The notes: generated by a model not told the origin, from the sequence alone. A DNA stretch of 49,958 nt from an uncultured Acidobacteriota bacterium (GCA_937870635.1 CALMZP010000026.1:1-49958); one strand, 5' to 3'. Positions 8,593-17,875 are shown, numbered from the stretch's first letter. Numbers and translations are program-made.

Positions 8593-9465
8593 CTACCGCG
8601 TCCGGTCCCGCACCATCACCGCCAGCTCCCGCAGGGGGTCGGCCGCGGCTCGCATCGAGGCGATGGCGGCCAGCGAGGTCTCGACCAGCTCGCCGGCGAG
8701 CTGCCTCGCCCCTTCCACTCCGGCCAGCTTCACGAACGTCAGCTTCTCTTCGTCCTTGCCCACGTCCTTGCCGAGCTGCTCGGCCGTGCCGGTGACGTCG
8801 AGCACGTCGTCGGTGATCTGGAAGGCAAGGCCGAGGTTCTTCGCGTAGATCTCGATGCGGCGGACGGTGGAGACATCGGCGTTCGCGAGCATCGCTCCCA
8901 GCGCCGCGGCGGCGACGAACAGAGCGCCGGTCTTTCTCGAGTGAATGAACTCGAGCGTGTCGAAATCGAGCGGCGACTGCTCGCTGTGAAGATCGACCGC
9001 CTCGCCCGCAATGGTCCCGTCCCATCCGACGGCTTCGACCACGCGCTGCATCGCATCCGCTGCGCTCCATCGCCGCGGCGACAGGGCCGCGTGATTGCGC
9101 GAGACGAGTCCGTACGCATGATTCAGCAGAGCGACGGACGCGAGGATGGCGAGGTCCTCGCCGTGCGCGCGGTGCAGTGCCGGCCGGCCGCGGCGCATCA
9201 CCGCGTCGTCCATCGCTGGAAGATCATCGAGGATGAGCGACGAGGCGTGGATCATCTCCATCGCGGCGGCAGCATCGAGCAGTTTGTCCGCCCGTGATCC
9301 GAGCGCCTCCCCGACGGCGATGGCCAGAAGCCCGCGCACGCGTTTGCCCGGCGAGACCAGCGCGTCACGAATCGGTGCGAGGAGCGGCCCCGGCGCGGGA
9401 ACGTTCGCCGCCAGCTCGGCGAGATGAGCGTCGATCAGGGCGCGGCGCTGGTCGAAGTAGGTCAC
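8593..9465 (-). CDS. ispA: Short-chain polyprenyl diphosphate synthase (farnesyl/geranylgeranyl type)
   Basis: The 290-residue length is normal for IspA-like trans-prenyltransferases, which extend DMAPP with IPP in the cytoplasm. The first Asp-rich motif is [11 protein letters not shown] (Asp residues at 80, 81 and 86; bacterial DDx4D type) and the second is [12 protein letters not shown] near 217-223. Both bind the Mg-diphosphate. The GKRVRG motif near residue 40 binds IPP. The residues before the first motif (HASSL) lack large aromatics, so product length is unclear between C15 and C20. The gene is divergent from the chemoreceptor fusion, with only 41 bases between starts. ispH, the last MEP-pathway enzyme, lies 7.6 kb away. 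Confidence 0.9.
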   Translation of the reverse strand: MTYFDQRRALIDAHLAELAANVPAPGPLLAPIRDALVSPGKRVRGLLAIAVGEALGSRADKLLDAAAAMEMIHASSLILDDLPAMDDAVMRRGRPALHRAHGEDLAILASVALLNHAYGLVSRNHAALSPRRWSAADAMQRVVEAVGWDGTIAGEAVDLHSEQSPLDFDTLEFIHSRKTGALFVAAAALGAMLANADVSTVRRIEIYAKNLGLAFQITDDVLDVTGTAEQLGKDVGKDEEKLTFVKLAGVEGARQLAGELVETSLAAIASMRAAADPLRELAVMVRDRTR

Positions 9466-9506
9466 GGCAGAGGCGGCGTCGATGCTACCATCCCCGCCGG
9501 AAGGTC

Positions 9507-12500
9507 ATGGCGAGCAAAAGGTTAGGGCGGCGGCAGCAGACGTGGATCCTCGCAGCGCTCTTTGTCGTGCTCCTCGGAGTCGCCACCGCGCTCCTGTCCG
9601 AAATGACCGCCACCCTCTGGTGGCAGGTCATCGGCCTGGGGGCCTTCTGCGCCTCGGTCTGCATCATCATCTTCGAGGTCTGGATCCGCAGCGACCTCCT
9701 CCGCCGCGAATCGTCCGCCCAGCTCCTGAACCGGATCACCGCCGGCGACCTCGCGCTCACCGGCCGTGAGATCGAGAACGCCGTCACCTCGCAGCGCACG
9801 GCCACCGCCCTGCGCGCCCTGGTCACGAATCTCGAGCGGACGATCCGCCGCTTCGGCCAGCTCTCCACCGATGTCGCCCGCGTCAGCGATCAGATGAGCG
9901 GCCGCTCGCGCGTTCTGGCGCGCAGCGCGAACGAACAGCTTTCCTCCACCGAAGCCACCTCCACGTCGGTCACCCAGATCGATCAGTCGATCAACGCCGT
10001 GCGCAAGAGCATGGAAGGCCTCTCCAACAACGCCGAGGAGACGTCGACGTCGGTACTGGAGATGTCGGCGAGCATCGAAGAAGTGTCGCGCATCGCCGAC
10101 ACGCTCGCGGAGTTCGTCGAGCAGACGGCTTCCGCGTTCGAGCAGATGTCCGCGTCGATCAGCCAGGTGGCGACGAACACGGAAAACTTCTCCTCGTTCG
10201 CGACGCAGACCGCGAGCTCGATCGTGGAGATGAACGCAACCACCGGCGAGATCGGGCGCTCCGCGAAGGAGTCGTCGGAGCTGGCCCGTTACGTCACCGA
10301 CGCGGCAACCGAGGGGCGGACGGCGGTCGAGGGGACGGTGGAGGGGATGAAGAAGATCCAGTTCGCCGTCGAAGAAGCGAAAGTGGCCCTCGGCGAGCTC
10401 TCCGAACGATCGGCCGAGATCGGAGACATCATCCGCGTCATCGACGAGATTGCCGGGCAGACGAACCTGCTCGCGCTCAACGCGGCCATCATCGCCGCGC
10501 AGGCCGGCGAGCGGGGCAAAGGCTTTGCCGTCGTCGCCGACGAGATCCGCGATCTCTCGGAGCGCACCTCGACCTCGACCGAGGAGATCCGGACGCTCAT
10601 TCAGAATGTTCAGAGGAGTGTCGAGCGCGCATCCGATCAGATGACGATCAGCGCCGATCGCGTTGCCGATGGCGTCGGGCTCACCGCTCGCGCGTCCCAG
10701 GTCCTCGACAAAATCCTCGAGCTCACCGACCGATCCACGAGCTCGATCTCCGAGATCGCGCGCGCCACGGAAGAGCAGGCTCGCGGAAGCGCGGCCGCAA
10801 CGCAGGCCATCGAGGAAGTCACGAAGATGGTGCAGCAGACCGCGTCGGCAACGCAGCAGCAGTCGCAGACCGCGCGCAAGGTCGGCGAACAGACGTCGAT
10901 GGTGCGCGATTACACCAAGCATCTCAAGCGGGCGATGGTCGAACAGGAACATGGCAGCCGGGCCATCACCACCTCGATGCAGAACATCTCCGGGCTTGTC
11001 CAGCAGGTGCTCGAAGCGACGTCGGTTCTCGCCTCGGAAAGCTCGGCGATCGTGAAGGCGATGGATGTCATCCAGCGCGGCTCGCGCGAGAGCAGCTTCG
11101 GGGTCGGCGATCTGAACCAGATGGCGTCGGCGCTGAGCCACGAATCGTCGCTGCTGAACCAGGAGCTCGCCCGTTTCTCGCTCCCGACCCCGAAAGAAGG
11201 CGGATCGCTGACGACGTCCACGATCCTCTGGCAGCAGCTGACGTTCGATCCAATCTACACGTCGGCGGCCGCTCTCGGATTCATGGCCAAGGCGGTCCAC
11301 GCCAAACTCGTCACGTATGGTGAAGGCGCCGAGCTGCGTCCCGAGCTCGCCGAGCGGTGGGACGTGCTCGAAGGCGGCCGCATCTACCGTTTCTATCTGC
11401 GCCGCGACGTGAAGTTCCACAACGGCCGTCCCTTCGAAGCGAAGGACGTGTACGAGAGTTTTCTGCGGTTGCTTCTTCCGCAGAACAAGTCGGCGGCGAG
11501 CTGGATCATGCGTTACGTCGTCGGAGCGGAGGACGTCATGTCCGGCCGCAGCAAGTCGCTCCCGGGAATCATCGTCCGCGACCCGCACACCGTCGAGATC
11601 CAGCTCGAGGAGCCGCTGGCCTTCTTCGTGGCGCTTCTCTCGATGCACGAATGCGGCATCGTGCCGGTCGAAGAAACCCGCGATCCGGAGACGTTCCGCC
11701 TTCGCGCAGCGGGTGCGGGGCCGTACCGGATCGAGGAAGCGGTCGAAGGACAGCGCGTGCGGCTGCGGAAGCACCGCGAGCATTTCGTTGCCGGACAGCC
11801 GCTGCTCGACGAGCTGGTGTTCCGCCTCGATCTCCGCAGCACGCGCGAGGTGTCCGACGCATTCCTGCGCGGAGAGCTCGACATCGCGCACGGCATTCCC
11901 CTGCCGGTCGTCAAGGAGATCAGAAACGACCCGCGCTTCGCCCCTTACCTGCTCCAGACGATCCAGCTGCACACGTCGTATTTCGGATATGACTCCTCGA
12001 CCGCGCCCTTCGATAAGACCGAGGTGCGGCAGGCCGTGGCATATGCGATCGATCGCGACCGGATCAACGACCGCGTCTTCGCGGGTCTCGGCGTTACGGC
12101 CCGAGGTCTCCTGCCGCCGGGACTCCTCGGATACGACGCCAATCTTCGCGGACAGCTCCATGATCCCGACCGGGCGCGCTCGCTCATGCGCAAGGGTGGG
12201 TATCCGGCCGGGTTCACCGTCGAGTACAGGACGTGGGAGACGGACGAGTTCAACAACTCGGGCATGGTGCCGCTGATCATCGAAGACCTCGAAAAGATCG
12301 GGATCCGCGTCAACGTCACCCGTCACTCGACCGCGGAAGCGCGCAAGCCGCTGCAATCGCCGGGACACGGAAACGTGTTCTGCGGCAACTGGTACGCCGA
12401 CTTCCCCGACTCCGACAACTTCTTTTTCATTTTCTTCCACAGCCACTCGAACGCCGTCCCCGGCCTCAATTACCACCGCACGGACGTCGACCAGCAGATC

Positions 12501-12707
12501 GAGGAGGCGCGGCGGACCAACGACGTCGAAGACCGGGCCACGATCTACCGCGGCCTCAATGAGCTGGTGCTGCGCGAAGCGCCGATCGTCCCGCTCTTCC
12601 ACGAGCGGTTCTTCGTGCTGCACAAGCCGCATGTCCGCGGGGTGCGCACGTCGCTGGTGACCCCGCCGGTGCGCTACCACGACGTGTGGCTGGAAGGCGG
12701 CGAGTAG
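9507..12707 (+). CDS. Fusion of a methyl-accepting chemotaxis signalling domain and an ABC-type solute-binding protein (SBP_bac_5)
   Basis: The ATG at 9507 follows GGAAGG and gives 1066 residues. Two close TM segments (about 13-31 and 38-60) leave almost no periplasmic loop. Residues ~80-540 are a long MCP coiled coil; its hairpin tip near 312 reads [16 protein letters not shown], followed by [16 protein letters not shown]. At the tip the usual EAARAGE is IAAQAGE, so the conserved Glu and Arg are replaced by Ile and Gln. From about 561 ([12 protein letters not shown]) to the end is a complete family 5 peptide/nickel-type binding protein ([55 protein letters not shown]). With two N-terminal TM helices the binding domain should be cytoplasmic, opposite to normal solute-binding proteins. 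No chemotaxis or ABC permease genes are nearby. Confidence 0.85.
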   Translation: MASKRLGRRQQTWILAALFVVLLGVATALLSEMTATLWWQVIGLGAFCASVCIIIFEVWIRSDLLRRESSAQLLNRITAGDLALTGREIENAVTSQRTATALRALVTNLERTIRRFGQLSTDVARVSDQMSGRSRVLARSANEQLSSTEATSTSVTQIDQSINAVRKSMEGLSNNAEETSTSVLEMSASIEEVSRIADTLAEFVEQTASAFEQMSASISQVATNTENFSSFATQTASSIVEMNATTGEIGRSAKESSELARYVTDAATEGRTAVEGTVEGMKKIQFAVEEAKVALGELSERSAEIGDIIRVIDEIAGQTNLLALNAAIIAAQAGERGKGFAVVADEIRDLSERTSTSTEEIRTLIQNVQRSVERASDQMTISADRVADGVGLTARASQVLDKILELTDRSTSSISEIARATEEQARGSAAATQAIEEVTKMVQQTASATQQQSQTARKVGEQTSMVRDYTKHLKRAMVEQEHGSRAITTSMQNISGLVQQVLEATSVLASESSAIVKAMDVIQRGSRESSFGVGDLNQMASALSHESSLLNQELARFSLPTPKEGGSLTTSTILWQQLTFDPIYTSAAALGFMAKAVHAKLVTYGEGAELRPELAERWDVLEGGRIYRFYLRRDVKFHNGRPFEAKDVYESFLRLLLPQNKSAASWIMRYVVGAEDVMSGRSKSLPGIIVRDPHTVEIQLEEPLAFFVALLSMHECGIVPVEETRDPETFRLRAAGAGPYRIEEAVEGQRVRLRKHREHFVAGQPLLDELVFRLDLRSTREVSDAFLRGELDIAHGIPLPVVKEIRNDPRFAPYLLQTIQLHTSYFGYDSSTAPFDKTEVRQAVAYAIDRDRINDRVFAGLGVTARGLLPPGLLGYDANLRGQLHDPDRARSLMRKGGYPAGFTVEYRTWETDEFNNSGMVPLIIEDLEKIGIRVNVTRHSTAEARKPLQSPGHGNVFCGNWYADFPDSDNFFFIFFHSHSNAVPGLNYHRTDVDQQIEEARRTNDVEDRATIYRGLNELVLREAPIVPLFHERFFVLHKPHVRGVRTSLVTPPVRYHDVWLEGGE

Positions 12708-12902
12708 CCGTTAACCGTTAACCGTTAACCGTTAACCGTTAACCGTTAACCGAGAAGAGTTTAAACTCCACGTCATCCTGAGGCGCGAAGACGCCGAAGG
12801 ATCTCAGGCTGCGCATCTTGAGGCCCTTCGCCGTCTTCGCGGCTTCAGGGTGACGTGCTTGCGAAGGTCGCCGTTAGCGGTGAACGGTTAACGGTTAACG
12901 GT
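12708..12902. repeat. Nested inverted repeats: CCGTTAA heptamer arms around an inner hairpin
   Basis: Six perfect CCGTTAA units run from 12708 to 12749. Their complement, TTAACGG with one variant unit, occupies 12881-12901. Between them a second imperfect palindrome has arms at about 12769-12810 and 12824-12857 (CACGTCATCCTGAGG against the GTGACGTG side). The outer array begins directly at the stop codon of the chemoreceptor fusion and ends 36 bases before the sigma factor start. Confidence 0.85.
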
Positions 12903-12937
12903 GTAAACACCGGGTACCCTTATCCCGTCCAAGAGAA

Positions 12938-13549
12938 GTGAACGTGGCCGTTTTTCGCCTGACTGACGCGACGGAGCCCCCTACGGAGAGGGAGCTGATC
13001 GAGCGGACGCTCGGCGGCGACGGGAACGCCTTCGCCGTTCTGATGGAGCGGTTCCAGCGCAAGATCTTCCGCATCGCCTTCTCCATCACCCGCGATGAGA
13101 CCGAGGCGGATCACGTGACGCAGGACACGTTCGTCCAGGCGTACACCCACCTCGCCCGCTTTCAGGGGCATTCACGGTTCGATACCTGGCTGACACGGAT
13201 CGCCATCAATCGCTCGCGCGATTTCCTCCGGCGCCGGCGCTTCGTGAGCCTCTTCGTCGTCGACGAGGAAGGCGAGGAGCAGCCGGTGATCGAGCCGGTG
13301 GACGAACGTCCGGACGGCGAGCGTGCCGTCATGGCCTCGCAATTGCGGGCGGCGATCCGCCGCGCGGAGCGGACGCTGTCCGCGCAGCAGAAGGTGATCT
13401 TCCGCCTGCGTCACTACGAAGAGCTCTCCTCCGAAGAGATCGCCGACCACCTCGGCCTGCAGGCGTCGACGGTGCGCGCACATCTTTTCCGGGCATTGCA
13501 GAAGATCAGAAAAGAACTCGCCGAGTGGCGAAACGAGACCGGACGATGA
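12938..13549 (+). CDS. ECF-family RNA polymerase sigma factor
   Basis: The 203-residue protein has only regions 2 and 4, as in extracytoplasmic-function sigma factors. Region 2 spans about residues 30-95 (FAVLMERFQRKIFRIAFSIT, DETEADHVTQDTFVQAY, FDTWLTRIAINRSRDFLRRR). Region 4 spans about 140-195 (LSAQQKVIFRLRHYEELSSE, IADHLGLQASTVRAHLFRAL). The start is GTG at 12938 after a weak AAGAGA; GTG at 12944 is an alternative. Its stop overlaps the start of the anti-sigma gene (ATGA at 13546), so both are co-translated and the sigma factor is probably held inactive by its neighbour until an envelope signal arrives. Confidence 0.92.
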   Translation: MNVAVFRLTDATEPPTERELIERTLGGDGNAFAVLMERFQRKIFRIAFSITRDETEADHVTQDTFVQAYTHLARFQGHSRFDTWLTRIAINRSRDFLRRRRFVSLFVVDEEGEEQPVIEPVDERPDGERAVMASQLRAAIRRAERTLSAQQKVIFRLRHYEELSSEEIADHLGLQASTVRAHLFRALQKIRKELAEWRNETGR

Positions 13550-14019
13550 AAGAACATTACACGGAAGCAGATCTGCTCGAGACGTACTACACGCGGCCCG
13601 GCGAGTCGATGCCGGTGATGATGCACCTCGCCGGATGCACGGATTGCGCGACGCGGTACGAGCGGCTGAACAGGAAGATCCGCGAAGCCGCGGTGTGCCA
13701 CGGCGAGAAGGACGAGGGGTTCTGGGCGTCGCAGCGCGCCCAGGTGATGGCGCGCGTGCGCGGCTCGAGCGCGGCGCGGAGCCGGTTCGCTCCCGCCCTG
13801 CGCGTTGCCGCGGCGGCGCTGCTCGCGGTGGTCATCGGCGGCCTGGTTCTGTACGAGCCGCGAAAAGCGCCGGTCGCCGTCCCGGTGCAGCAGACGACCC
13901 AGACCATTCCGACCGACGAGGTGGTTCCGGCCGACCCGTGGCAGTCCGACGAGCTCGAAGAATTCGGCTCGGTCGTGCAGTGGGAGACCTGGATCGAAAA
14001 CGGAGAACAATCGCTATGA
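13546..14019 (+). CDS. Membrane-anchored zinc-binding anti-sigma factor
   Basis: From the ATG at 13546 the protein has 157 residues. The N-terminal cytoplasmic part holds HLAGCTDC (HxxxCxxC), the zinc-binding anti-sigma motif, near residue 27. A single TM segment (LRVAAAALLAVVIGGLVLY) sits near residues 85-105, followed by a short Pro/Thr/Glu-rich periplasmic tail. It is expected to bind and silence the ECF sigma factor. It overlaps by 4 bases with both the sigma factor and the next gene. Confidence 0.85.
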   Translation: MKEHYTEADLLETYYTRPGESMPVMMHLAGCTDCATRYERLNRKIREAAVCHGEKDEGFWASQRAQVMARVRGSSAARSRFAPALRVAAAALLAVVIGGLVLYEPRKAPVAVPVQQTTQTIPTDEVVPADPWQSDELEEFGSVVQWETWIENGEQSL

Positions 14020-14441
14020 AAAGACTCGTGATGATTTCGATGCTGGCGGCACTCGCCGTCGCAACGGCCGCGCAGGGCGAGCTTCCGCCCGGCAAATGGT
14101 GGAAGAACCCGCAGATCGCGCAGCGCCTGGCGCTGGAGCCGGAGCAGCAGGCACGCCTCGATGCAATCTTTCGTGAGACGGCCAATGACCTGATCGACCG
14201 CCGCGCTGAGGTGGAGAAACTGCAACTGGCGGTGCGGAGCGAGCTCGATCAGGCGCAGCTCAATCGCCAGAACCTGCAGCGACTCGCCGGGCAGCTGACG
14301 CAGGCGCGCGGGAAGCTCTTCGAGCGCGAACTGATGATGCTCGTCGACATGCGCGGAGTGCTGAACAACGAACAGTGGGACAAGCTCCGCGCGCATATCG
14401 ATCGGAGACCACAGCAGCCGCGGCCGCGCAGACGGCCGTAA
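14016..14441 (+). CDS. Periplasmic Spy/CpxP-like protein of the sigma operon
   Basis: The 141-residue secreted protein has a clear signal peptide (MKRLVMISMLAALAVATAAQ). The mature chain is helical: GKWWKNPQIAQRLALEPEQQ, then ARLDAIFRETANDLIDRR, then two long helices, ending in an Arg/Pro tail. This matches the Spy/CpxP/CnrX group (periplasmic chaperones or metal sensors; LTxxQ-like turn at LALEPEQQ). The ATG overlaps the stop of the anti-sigma gene (ATGA). The role is probably as sensor or effector in an envelope-stress or metal circuit; the signal is unknown. Confidence 0.75.
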   Translation: MKRLVMISMLAALAVATAAQGELPPGKWWKNPQIAQRLALEPEQQARLDAIFRETANDLIDRRAEVEKLQLAVRSELDQAQLNRQNLQRLAGQLTQARGKLFERELMMLVDMRGVLNNEQWDKLRAHIDRRPQQPRPRRRP

Positions 14442-14460
14442 AAGCAACGGAGGTTCGAGG

Positions 14461-14555
14461 GAAAGAGGTTCTGAGGAGCCGGGAATGCTGAATGGTGAAT
14501 GGTGAATGGGCTCACTTCACCATTCACCATTCCCGTTCCCCGAACCTCTTTTCTC
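14461..14555. repeat. Inverted repeat built on GAATGGT heptamers
   Basis: Left arm about 14461-14510, right arm 14516-14555. The inner part is GAATGGT GAATGGT GAATGGG against CACTTCACCATTCACCATTC; the outer part pairs GAAAGAGGTTC with GAACCTCTTTT. It lies between the Spy-like gene and the ABC ATPase gene, ending 25 bases before the TTG start. Confidence 0.8.
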
Positions 14556-14579
14556 AACTCGCCTTAGAATCGCTCTACC

Positions 14580-15674
14580 TTGCTCGATGTCTCCCTCCAC
14601 TCCCTGTCGTTCACGTACCGCGATTCGCCGTTTGCCATTCGATCGATCGACCTGATCTGCGGGAAGAGCCTTCACACGGCGATCACGGGGCCGGCGGGAT
14701 GCGGGTCGACGACGCTGCTGCAGCTCATCGCGGGCGATCTGCGGCCCGATGCCGGCGAGGTCCGGATCGGCAATCGCACGGTCAACCGCGTTTCGCGGTC
14801 ACGGCGGCCGCTGCTGTTCGCGACCGACGAGCTCCCTTTCTCGGGATGGTGGTCGGTGCGACACGCACTCGTCGCCGCGGTCCGGCAGCGGACGCTGGAC
14901 CGGATCGATCGCCAGCGTGAGTTCGATCTCGCGCTGAAGAAGTGGCATCTCACGGAGGTCGCCGGCCGGCGGATCTCGAAGCTCTCCCACAGCGAGCGGA
15001 CGCTCGTCCACCTGGCGTCGATCGAGTTGCTCCGTCCGGGGATTCTCGTTGCGGACCGGCTCCTCGCCGGAATCAGTCCGGCGCTCGCGCGCTGGGCGGG
15101 GGACGAATTCTATCGAACGCTGCGTGTCATGGGAGCGACCGTGATCAGTGCTCCCGCCTCGATCGCCGAGCTGGGATGGGCCGACCACGTTGCGATCCTC
15201 GATCGAGGTGTCCTCGTGCAGGCCGGGCGACCGGCCCAGGTGTTTGCGGCGCCGCTCGATGACGCCGTGGCGGTTGCAACGGGCGACGTCAACGTGATTC
15301 CCATCGCCATTCGCGGCACCTCCGTCGACTCGCTCATCGGGTCGTGGGAGGTCGATCCCGCTCCGTTTCACGGCGCCGGCGTGGCGCTGGCGCGGCCGGA
15401 CGAGTTCACGGTCGCTGCGAAAGGCGAAGAGTCCGATCTGATCTTCGGCGTCGAAGAGGCGATGTTCGACGGCGGCGTCTGGAGGGCGGTCGGCATCCTC
15501 ACCGGCGGGTTTCTCCTGCGGGTGGACCTCCCCCGTCAGGTTGCGGTCGAGAAGGGGAAGCTTCTCGCACTTCGATACGATCCGGCGCGCTTCTCGCTGA
15601 TTCCGCGGGAGATGGAACCGCTGCGGCTCTCGCCCCCGACCGACGTCGTTCCTCCGCGGAGTGAGACGCGGTGA
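14580..15674 (+). CDS. Degenerate ABC-type ATP-binding protein with TOBE-like C-terminus
   Basis: The 364-residue chain has the layout of MalK/PotA-type subunits: ABC domain about 1-225, then a TOBE-like regulatory part (GDVNVIPIAIRGTSVDSL, GVALARPDEFTVAA, LLRVDLPRQVAVEKGKLLAL). Key residues are missing. Walker A is GPAGCGSTT (37-45), with Ser in place of the invariant Lys. The signature is LSHSE instead of LSGGQ. Walker B is ILVADR, lacking the D-E pair, and the H-loop His is replaced in VISAPAS. It may bind nucleotide weakly or act as a scaffold, but hydrolysis is unlikely. No permease or binding-protein gene is adjacent. The start is TTG at 14580, with no strong Shine-Dalgarno. Confidence 0.75.
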   Translation: MLDVSLHSLSFTYRDSPFAIRSIDLICGKSLHTAITGPAGCGSTTLLQLIAGDLRPDAGEVRIGNRTVNRVSRSRRPLLFATDELPFSGWWSVRHALVAAVRQRTLDRIDRQREFDLALKKWHLTEVAGRRISKLSHSERTLVHLASIELLRPGILVADRLLAGISPALARWAGDEFYRTLRVMGATVISAPASIAELGWADHVAILDRGVLVQAGRPAQVFAAPLDDAVAVATGDVNVIPIAIRGTSVDSLIGSWEVDPAPFHGAGVALARPDEFTVAAKGEESDLIFGVEEAMFDGGVWRAVGILTGGFLLRVDLPRQVAVEKGKLLALRYDPARFSLIPREMEPLRLSPPTDVVPPRSETR

Positions 15675-15754
15675 CCTCATTCGGGGTATAACGTTTGCAG
15701 CAGCTTCCTCAGTTACACCGCCACCAACGCCGGCCATCAACGGGAGCGCCTGAC

Positions 15755-16171
15755 TTGAGTATTCGAGCCCGCAGAACACCATTCAAGCTACGCAAGCTGC
15801 TGGTGATCGACGACGACGCCCGCCTTCTTGCGTCGTATCGCGATCTCCTCAGCCCCTACGGGTTCGAAGTCCTGACCGCCAACGACGGCGAGCAGGCAAT
15901 TCCGATCGTGGAGAAGAACCCCGACATCCTCCTGGTCATCCTCGACCTCGCCATGCCTCGCATGGACGGACGCGAGTGGCTGCGCTGGTTCCGCGACATG
16001 AGGAAGGATTCGCCGGTAATCATCATCTCGGCGTACAAGCTCGACGCGGGGGACGCTGAGCTCAAGCCGGCGGTGATTCTCGAGAAGCCCTTCCACGTCG
16101 CCGAGCTCCTCGACCTCGTCGGCCTCTTCTGCGGCCTCGGCACCCCGATGGCGCCGGCCAGAACGACGTAG
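15755..16171 (+). CDS. Single-domain response regulator (CheY-like receiver)
   Basis: The TTG at 15755 is preferred because GGGAG lies seven bases upstream; the same frame is open to a TTG at 15695. The 138-residue product is one receiver domain. It has the acidic pair in LLVIDDD, the phospho-acceptor Asp in VILDLAMPRMDG, the switch Ser in IIIISAY and the conserved Lys in LEKPF. No output domain is present, so it acts by protein contact or phosphate transfer. No histidine kinase is nearby. Its TAG stop is part of the palindrome at 16168-16201. Confidence 0.85.
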   Translation: MSIRARRTPFKLRKLLVIDDDARLLASYRDLLSPYGFEVLTANDGEQAIPIVEKNPDILLVILDLAMPRMDGREWLRWFRDMRKDSPVIIISAYKLDAGDAELKPAVILEKPFHVAELLDLVGLFCGLGTPMAPARTT

Positions 16172-16201
16172 TTTTGAGGGTCACGTGACCCTCAAAACTA
16201 C
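16168..16201. terminator. Perfect 34-base palindrome carrying the stop codons of two convergent genes
   Basis: Two 17-base arms meet at CACGTG with no loop. The TAG at 16169-16171 ends the response regulator on the plus strand; the symmetric TAG on the minus strand (16198-16200) ends the DUF3108-like gene. The AAAAC/GTTTT ends could help termination in both directions, although no long U-tract follows. Confidence 0.7.
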
Positions 16202-16998
16202 CGCGATGCCTGCATGAAACCGCACGCCTCGATCGACTTCAGGTCGAGCTGTAACGCGGCGAACGAGCGCGTGATGTCGATGCGGAACGGGATGCGGCGC
16301 GCGTCGTCGGAGATGTAGACCTTCACTTCTCCCGGCCATTTCTTGCCGCCCGGCGCGTCGACGATCTCGAACGCTCTCGCGTTCACGCGACGCCCCTCGA
16401 TCTTGAACGACGCCGTGCCGGCCGGCCGGAAGATGACCGGGTACTCCTTCCCATCCGAGTAGATCTCGGTGAGCATCGGCGCGGAGATGCGGTGCGCGTT
16501 CTGGCGCAGGAAGTAGATCGCGGTCAGGACGTCGCGCAGATGCGCGTCGGGAAGCTGGCGAGTCTTGTTCTCCACCTTCTCCGTCGTTTCTTTCCGCACC
16601 CTCGAGGTGCCCTTCGCGTAATCGAACGTGGCGCGCTCCTCGCGCGCTTTGTTGCCCCACGCGTAGGCGCTCATCGACATCAGCGTCTTGTCACCCCTGC
16701 CGTCCATCTCGGACTCGTAGTGGAAAAAACCCTCCGATTTGCCCTTGGGTGACGTGATGAGCAGCTCGCTGCTGATGTGGGCGGAATCGGTTGCCGGAAA
16801 CACGGTCCGAAGATGCCCGGACCCTGACGTCGGGACCAGTAGCCCCGCGATCCAGCTCAGCCCGCCGCGAAGGCGCCACGAGTAACGGAACTCTTCGACG
16901 TTCCCCGCCGCTCCCTTGCAGTTGAGGTCGGTTGCCCATCCAGGCGTACCCGCCACCATCAGTGCGAGGGCAACAGCGGCGATTCGGATCTTTGACAT
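16198..16998 (-). CDS. Secreted DUF3108-like protein
   Basis: The 266-residue protein has a signal peptide (KIRIAAVALALMVAGTPGWA). The mature part reads EEFRYSWRLRGGLSWIAGLL, HYESEMDGRGDKTLMSM, DVLTAIYFLRQ, SDGKEYPVIFR and KVYISDDARRIPFRID. This order matches DUF3108 periplasmic proteins, which have a lipocalin-like beta structure (inference). Function is unknown. The gene is convergent with the response regulator, with stops inside one palindrome, and is followed on its upstream side by ispH, also on the minus strand. Confidence 0.75.
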   Translation of the reverse strand: MSKIRIAAVALALMVAGTPGWATDLNCKGAAGNVEEFRYSWRLRGGLSWIAGLLVPTSGSGHLRTVFPATDSAHISSELLITSPKGKSEGFFHYESEMDGRGDKTLMSMSAYAWGNKAREERATFDYAKGTSRVRKETTEKVENKTRQLPDAHLRDVLTAIYFLRQNAHRISAPMLTEIYSDGKEYPVIFRPAGTASFKIEGRRVNARAFEIVDAPGGKKWPGEVKVYISDDARRIPFRIDITRSFAALQLDLKSIEACGFMQASR

Positions 16999-17032
16999 GT
17001 TGCGTGCTGAACGTTCTGCGGACAGCAGTTAT

Positions 17033-17875
17033 TCACAGCGTGCTGAGCCGTTGCTCCACTTCATCGATCACGTAATCGGGCGTCGACGAGCCCGCGGTGA
17101 GACCCACGACCGACACCCCGTCGAACCACTTCGGGTCGAGGTCGTCGCTCCCCTGCACCAGATACGACGGCTTGGCTTCCCTGCAGATCTCCCACAGGTG
17201 TTTCGTGTTCGCGCTCTTCTTGCCGCCGATGACGATGATCGCGTCGACCTCCGGATCGGAAGCGAGCGCGCGCGCCGCGTCCTGGTTCTCTTTGGTCGCG
17301 TAACAGATCGTGTCGCCGCGCTGGACCTTCTCCGCCCGCCGCTCGATCGTCCTCACCACATCCTCGAAATCCTCGGCGTTGAGCGTGGTCTGGTAGAAGA
17401 TCTTGATCCCGTTGTACTTCGACCAGTCGATCTTCTCCGCTTCCTGGACCGTGGAGACAATGTGGTACATCGCCGGGTCGAGGTCGTGCGTGTATCCGAT
17501 CACCTCACGATGCTTCGGATCTCCGATGAACACCAGATGAAACCCGTCGGTCAGCGCATTCTTCGACTCGCGGTGGATGTCGTAGACGAACTTGCAGGTC
17601 GTATCGAGGACCTGCAGCCCGGACGCCTTTGCGTTCTCGTGGAATGACGGGGGGACGCCGTGCGCGGAGAAGACGATCGTCGGCTCCTGCACCGCGGTGA
17701 TCTCGTCGACCGTGCGGACGCCGAGGCGCTCCATCTCTTCGACCACTCTCTCATTGTGAACAACCTGGCCGAGGATGGCGCCGCGGCCGCCGGCGGCAGC
17801 GAAGCGCTTGACCTTGAGGTCCGCGATCCGCACCCCGGAACAGAACCCGTATTTCGCGGCTCGTTTGACTTTCAT
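17033..17875 (-). CDS. ispH: 4-hydroxy-3-methylbut-2-enyl diphosphate reductase
   Basis: IspH is the last enzyme of the MEP pathway; it reduces HMBPP to IPP and DMAPP with a [4Fe-4S] cluster. The start at 17875 (MKVKRAAKYGFCSGV) is chosen because the frame further upstream encodes only repeat DNA. Cluster cysteines appear in YGFCSGV (Cys12), DTTCKFV and DTICYATKENQ; substrate-binding histidines lie in VVHNERVV and FSAHGVPP, and the catalytic loop includes SANTKHL and AGSSTPDYVI. At 280 residues it is of normal length. Together with the prenyl synthase at 8.6-9.5 kb, two isoprenoid genes lie in this window. Confidence 0.95.
   Translation of the reverse strand: MKVKRAAKYGFCSGVRIADLKVKRFAAAGGRGAILGQVVHNERVVEEMERLGVRTVDEITAVQEPTIVFSAHGVPPSFHENAKASGLQVLDTTCKFVYDIHRESKNALTDGFHLVFIGDPKHREVIGYTHDLDPAMYHIVSTVQEAEKIDWSKYNGIKIFYQTTLNAEDFEDVVRTIERRAEKVQRGDTICYATKENQDAARALASDPEVDAIIVIGGKKSANTKHLWEICREAKPSYLVQGSDDLDPKWFDGVSVVGLTAGSSTPDYVIDEVEQRLSTL

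Noticed and set aside
9522-12680. A 1052-codon open frame on the minus strand
   Set aside because: It is the mirror of the chemoreceptor fusion gene; the plus strand gives clear MCP and SBP motifs, and the minus product is only Arg/Asp/Gly/Leu-rich low-complexity sequence caused by GC-rich codon bias.
12708-12902. The heptamer arrays as possible CRISPR
   Set aside because: Units are only 7 bases, directly abutting with no spacers, and occur as inverted pairs; no cas genes are present.
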